This document shows positions 5,913-8,021 of a stretch of DNA of 8,021 bases, piece after piece. The number at the start of each line of letters is the position of its first letter. Within the stretch, counting starts at the first letter, position 1. The stretch covers positions 1 to 8,021 of the forward strand of contig CAKRSS010000072.1 of assembly GCA_934401725.1 (NCBI GenBank). The letters are read 5' to 3'. Both the position numbers and the translations under genes were made by a program. The DNA comes from an uncultured Eubacteriales bacterium. GTDB taxonomy: Bacteria; Bacillota; Clostridia; Oscillospirales; CAG-272. A model generated the notes under the pieces. That model did no database searches and had not been told where the DNA came from. It worked only from the letters and a program-made list of their open reading frames with translations.

Positions 5913-7055
5913 TCAGTCACGCGGTTTGGAATCACGCGGTTTGAAAAACTGGTAGAGGTTGCACGGGATCATGCCGTTGTACAGCTTGCGCACTTTGTCG
6001 GCGCGGCGTCCGTACAGCCTCTCGAAATTCTCCGACGCCGACAGAATGTATATCTGCCAGCTGCCAAAGTCGCGGAAATTGCGTCCGAGCTCGTGGTAGA
6101 GCTGCTCGGCCTGGCTTATCTCCAGCATACGCTCGCCGTAGGGCGGGTTGCAGACTATACTGCCCCGTCTGTCCGGCTTTTGGATTTTGGTCGCGTCGGC
6201 GGCGAAAATCTTTATATTGCGGTCGACACCGGCGCGCGATGCGTTGGCGTGTGTCAGCTTAAGCATCTCGGGAGCGATGTCGGACGCCCAAACCTCGTAG
6301 TCGGGCGCAGCTGGGACGGCCTCGCGCGCCATGGCGCGGGCTCTCTCCCACACCTCGGAGCCGAGCGCGTCAAACTCCTCGGCGGCAAAGCGGCGGCCGA
6401 GTCCCGGCGCGCGGCCTGTCATTATCATAGCGGCCTCGATGGCAATGGTGCCCGAACCGCAGAAGGGGTCCCAGAAGAGCACGTCGGGGCGTGGGCGCGA
6501 GGTGAGCGCCAGTGCCGCCGCGAGCGTCTCGCGCAGCGGCGCAACACCGGCCGCCGGACGGTAGCCGCGCTTGTGCAGCGCGATGCCCGAGGTGTCGATC
6601 ATAAGCGCGGCGGTGTCCTTGAATATAAAGAACTCGACCTGATACTTTTTGCCCGTCTCCTCGAACCAGCTGACGCCGTACTTTTCCGACAGCCGGTTGA
6701 CGATAGCCTTCTTGACTATCTTCTGGCAGTCCGGCACGGAAAACAGCGTGCTCTTTATGGCGTGCCCCTTTACGGGAAAGCAGTCGGTCTTGCCGATGAA
6801 ATCCTCCCACGGCAGCGCGCGGGTGCCCTCGAAGAGGCTGTCAAAGGTCGGCGCGGCGAAGCTGCCAAGGCAGATGTAAACGCGCTCCGCCGTGCGCAGG
6901 TTGATGTTTGCGCGGGCGATGTCGAGCTCGTTTCCGACAAAGCTGACGCGTCCGTCCATTGTGTTTGTGCGGCGCAGTCCCAGCGCGTCTATCTCGGCGC
7001 CCAGCAGCTTTTCGAGTCCGAAAAGGCAGGTCGCCACCAATTGAAATTCGGCCAT
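5913..7055 (-). CDS. THUMP-domain class I SAM-dependent RNA methyltransferase (YpsC/RlmL-like)
   Basis: Probable 23S rRNA guanine-N2 methyltransferase, or related RNA methyltransferase, of the UPF0020 family. The N-terminal part (about residues 1-160) matches the ferredoxin-like plus THUMP RNA-binding region, with the typical ending GIALHKRGYR (157-166) that leads into the catalytic domain. The SAM-binding motif is DPFCGSGTIAIEAA (196-209), followed by ASDI (257-260), ADAT (286-289) and the catalytic motif NPPYGER (303-309). At 380 residues it equals stand-alone Firmicutes proteins and lacks the second RlmK-type domain of the E. coli fusion. The ATG follows AGGAG with a 7-base gap. The exact target base is inferred from E. 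coli RlmL and is not certain here. The last residues KPRDSKPRD come from a short in-frame duplication. The gap of 110 bases to ywlG shows no convincing promoter or terminator, so co-transcription is possible. Confidence 0.93.
   Translation of the reverse strand: MAEFQLVATCLFGLEKLLGAEIDALGLRRTNTMDGRVSFVGNELDIARANINLRTAERVYICLGSFAAPTFDSLFEGTRALPWEDFIGKTDCFPVKGHAIKSTLFSVPDCQKIVKKAIVNRLSEKYGVSWFEETGKKYQVEFFIFKDTAALMIDTSGIALHKRGYRPAAGVAPLRETLAAALALTSRPRPDVLFWDPFCGSGTIAIEAAMIMTGRAPGLGRRFAAEEFDALGSEVWERARAMAREAVPAAPDYEVWASDIAPEMLKLTHANASRAGVDRNIKIFAADATKIQKPDRRGSIVCNPPYGERMLEISQAEQLYHELGRNFRDFGSWQIYILSASENFERLYGRRADKVRKLYNGMIPCNLYQFFKPRDSKPRD
5917..5946 (-). repeat. 15-base tandem duplication at the methyltransferase 3' end
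   Basis: On the plus strand, tcacgcggtttggaa (5917-5931) is followed at once by a copy with 14 of 15 bases identical (5932-5946). The unit is five codons and in frame, giving the C-terminal KPRD-S-KPRD of the methyltransferase. It ends just before the uvrA ribosome binding site. Confidence 0.7.
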
Positions 7056-7165
7056 TATGTCACTCCTGAATAAATTTTAGATTGTTATCCGCCACTTTTC
7101 TTTTTGCGTGACGGCATATTGAGGGTTTTGCGCACAATTTGGACGTTGCGCGGTGATGTCCTGAT

Positions 7166-7714
7166 TCAAACGGTATATCTTGCGCGTTCGCCGCCGATAT
7201 ATTTCGGGCGGGTACGAGCGGCAACAAGGTTGGCCTCGCCGATCTGCTTGACCGCCAGCCGCACGGGCACTGCGACGTCCCGCAGGTGCATGCCGATGAG
7301 CGTGTCGCCGATGTCAAGTCCTGCGTGCGCGCGGATATGCTCGACCGCGACGGGGTCGCTGAAGCTGGCATAAGCCGTCGTTGCGAACGAACCGCCCGCG
7401 TGCTGCCACGGCACGACGCTGACGATTTCATAGCCGTACTTTTCGGCGCACTCGCGCTCAATTATAAGCGCGCGGTTGAGGTGCTCGCAGCACTGCGCCG
7501 CGAGGTATATTCCCCGTTCGCGGCAGGCGTTATTCAGCATCTCGAAGACGCACTGCGCGGCGTCAATGGACGAGTCCTTACCGATATGTCCGCCGACAAT
7601 TTCGGACGACGAGCATCCGACCACGAGTATCTCCCCCGCACGAATGCCCGAGACGCTTATCAGCTCTCCCACTGCAGCTCTTGCCTGTTCACTCACGATT
7701 TGTTTATCAAACAT
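7166..7714 (-). CDS. ywlG: TIGR01440/UPF0340 (YwlG) family protein
   Basis: A conserved Firmicutes protein of unknown function, 182 residues, the usual family length. Recognised by four blocks: VVGCSSSEIVGGHIG (31-45), QCCEHLNRALIIERE (74-88), HAGLDIGDTLIGMHLRDVAV (130-149) and ARTRPKYIGGERARY (166-180). I know of no established reaction; the conserved Cys, His and Glu residues in the second block could bind metal or act in catalysis, but that is inference. No signal peptide or membrane segment is seen, so it should be cytoplasmic. The ATG follows AGGAG with a 6-base gap, and a promoter lies 65 bases upstream. It is the first gene of the right-hand transcription unit that may continue into the methyltransferase and uvrA. 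Confidence 0.92.
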   Translation of the reverse strand: MFDKQIVSEQARAAVGELISVSGIRAGEILVVGCSSSEIVGGHIGKDSSIDAAQCVFEMLNNACRERGIYLAAQCCEHLNRALIIERECAEKYGYEIVSVVPWQHAGGSFATTAYASFSDPVAVEHIRAHAGLDIGDTLIGMHLRDVAVPVRLAVKQIGEANLVAARTRPKYIGGERARYTV

Positions 7715-7735
7715 AATTATCTCCTATCTACAATC

Positions 7736-7749
7736 CGCCGTATCCGGCG
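7736..7749 (-). promoter_or_regulatory. Small hairpin in the ywlG leader
   Basis: CGCCG-GATA-CGGCG on the minus strand, a perfect 5-bp GC stem with a 4-base loop, lies in the roughly 57-base leader between promoter and start codon. No T-tract follows, so it is not a terminator. It could stabilise the 5' end of the mRNA or be chance in GC-rich DNA. Confidence 0.3.
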
Positions 7750-7778
7750 TCGTTTTGCGTGTTACGCTTTAACATCTT

Positions 7779-7807
7779 ATTATATAACAAAAGAGTGGTT
7801 TTTACAA
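7779..7807 (-). promoter_or_regulatory. Sigma-A promoter of ywlG
   Basis: On the minus strand: TTGTAA (7802-7807, 4 of 6 to consensus), 17-base spacer, TATAAT (7779-7784, perfect). Transcription should begin near 7772. It is the only clear promoter before ywlG, and no better one is visible upstream of the methyltransferase or uvrA. Confidence 0.75.
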
Positions 7808-8021
7808 GAGAAAAACGAAAAGATTCTTTGGGGCGGGCTATTGCATATGCCTGTATGCTATTAAATCGATTTTTGCGGTTTTCGCCGGGGTGCCCGGCGG
7901 GGACTGCTTTTCTATTAAGAATAGTTCTTTGGCCTTGGCGGGTTCTCGCCGTGGCGAATTCCGACGTGTTCGAAGTGTACTTTTCTGTTATGCAACAGAA
8001 AAGTACCAAAAGAGTGCACCA
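7808..8021. other. Gene-free intergenic stretch with palindromes
   Basis: No frame here has a ribosome binding site or recognisable protein motifs. It carries a 7-bp GC hairpin at 7883-7899 (cgccggg-gtg-cccggcg), the small palindromes ggcg-ggttct-cgcc and cgcc-gt-ggcg near 7938-7955, and a long perfect hairpin at 7977-8006. No clean terminator for an upstream minus-strand gene is seen, because A-runs rather than T-runs follow the 7883-7899 stem on that strand. It resembles the repeat-rich left end of the window. Confidence 0.5.
7977..8006. repeat. Perfect 13-bp inverted repeat with 4-base loop
   Basis: gtacttttctgtt (7977-7989), loop atgc, aacagaaaagtac (7994-8006), followed by caaaagagtgc. 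The stem is A/T-rich apart from the ends. It lacks a following T-tract on the plus strand. I recall aagtaccaaaag-type strings as recurrent between genes in gut bacteria, so it may be one end of a dispersed repeat cut by the window edge. Confidence 0.55.

Noticed and set aside
6093..7073. Plus-strand open frame of 326 codons opposite the methyltransferase
   Set aside because: Antisense shadow of a gene with clear SAM-binding and NPPY motifs; no domain or start signal of its own.
7056..7165. Possible hairpin terminator or promoter between ywlG and the methyltransferase
   Set aside because: The GCGCAA/TTGTGC pairing includes a wobble and is followed by AAAACCC, not a T-tract; no -35/-10 pair with acceptable spacing was found.
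7961..7976. Half of a Firmicutes LexA box (CGAACACG) on the minus strand
   Set aside because: The second half-site does not match GTTC and it is far from uvrA.

Overview
The window looks like a chromosomal stretch from a gut-type, fairly GC-rich member of the Clostridia (Oscillospiraceae/Ruminococcaceae-like). This rests on the Firmicutes-style proteins (a YwlG/UPF0340 protein, a YpsC-like THUMP methyltransferase, a lipoprotein-anchored amino-acid transporter), strong AGGAG ribosome binding sites, AT-rich sigma-A promoters in a GC-rich background, and GC-rich palindromic intergenic repeats of a kind I recall from such genomes. No species can be named from the sequence alone.

All six convincing genes lie on the minus strand, so the window reads from right to left. 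From the right: a gene-free, hairpin-rich stretch (about 7808-8021); a sigma-A promoter (7779-7807) driving ywlG (7166-7714); a THUMP-domain RNA methyltransferase (5913-7055); and, 8 bases after it, uvrA (3073-5904). Only one promoter is obvious for these three genes, so they may be co-transcribed. A perfect-consensus promoter (3003-3031) then starts a three-gene polar amino-acid ABC transporter operon: solute-binding lipoprotein (2099-2956), permease (1392-2096) and ATPase (644-1408). These genes are packed with a 2-base gap and a 17-base overlap. A good intrinsic terminator (479-528) closes the operon. The left 640 bases hold no gene but are crowded with palindromic repeats, including a MITE-like composite element at about 264-449.

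The most striking observation is that the solute-binding protein appears to be circularly permuted. The segment that is normally the second half of an SBP_bac_3 domain (starting at the VGVQ-GTTGE-type motif) comes first, directly after the lipoprotein signal. The segment that is normally first (VVATNAAFAPYEF ... GIDMEIAKL ... TPAR) comes last, after a 25-residue linker. Ligand-contact motifs from both halves are kept, and the gene heads an otherwise ordinary transporter operon, so it looks like a functional rearranged receptor rather than a broken gene. The other genes are ordinary housekeeping or conserved genes with small oddities.
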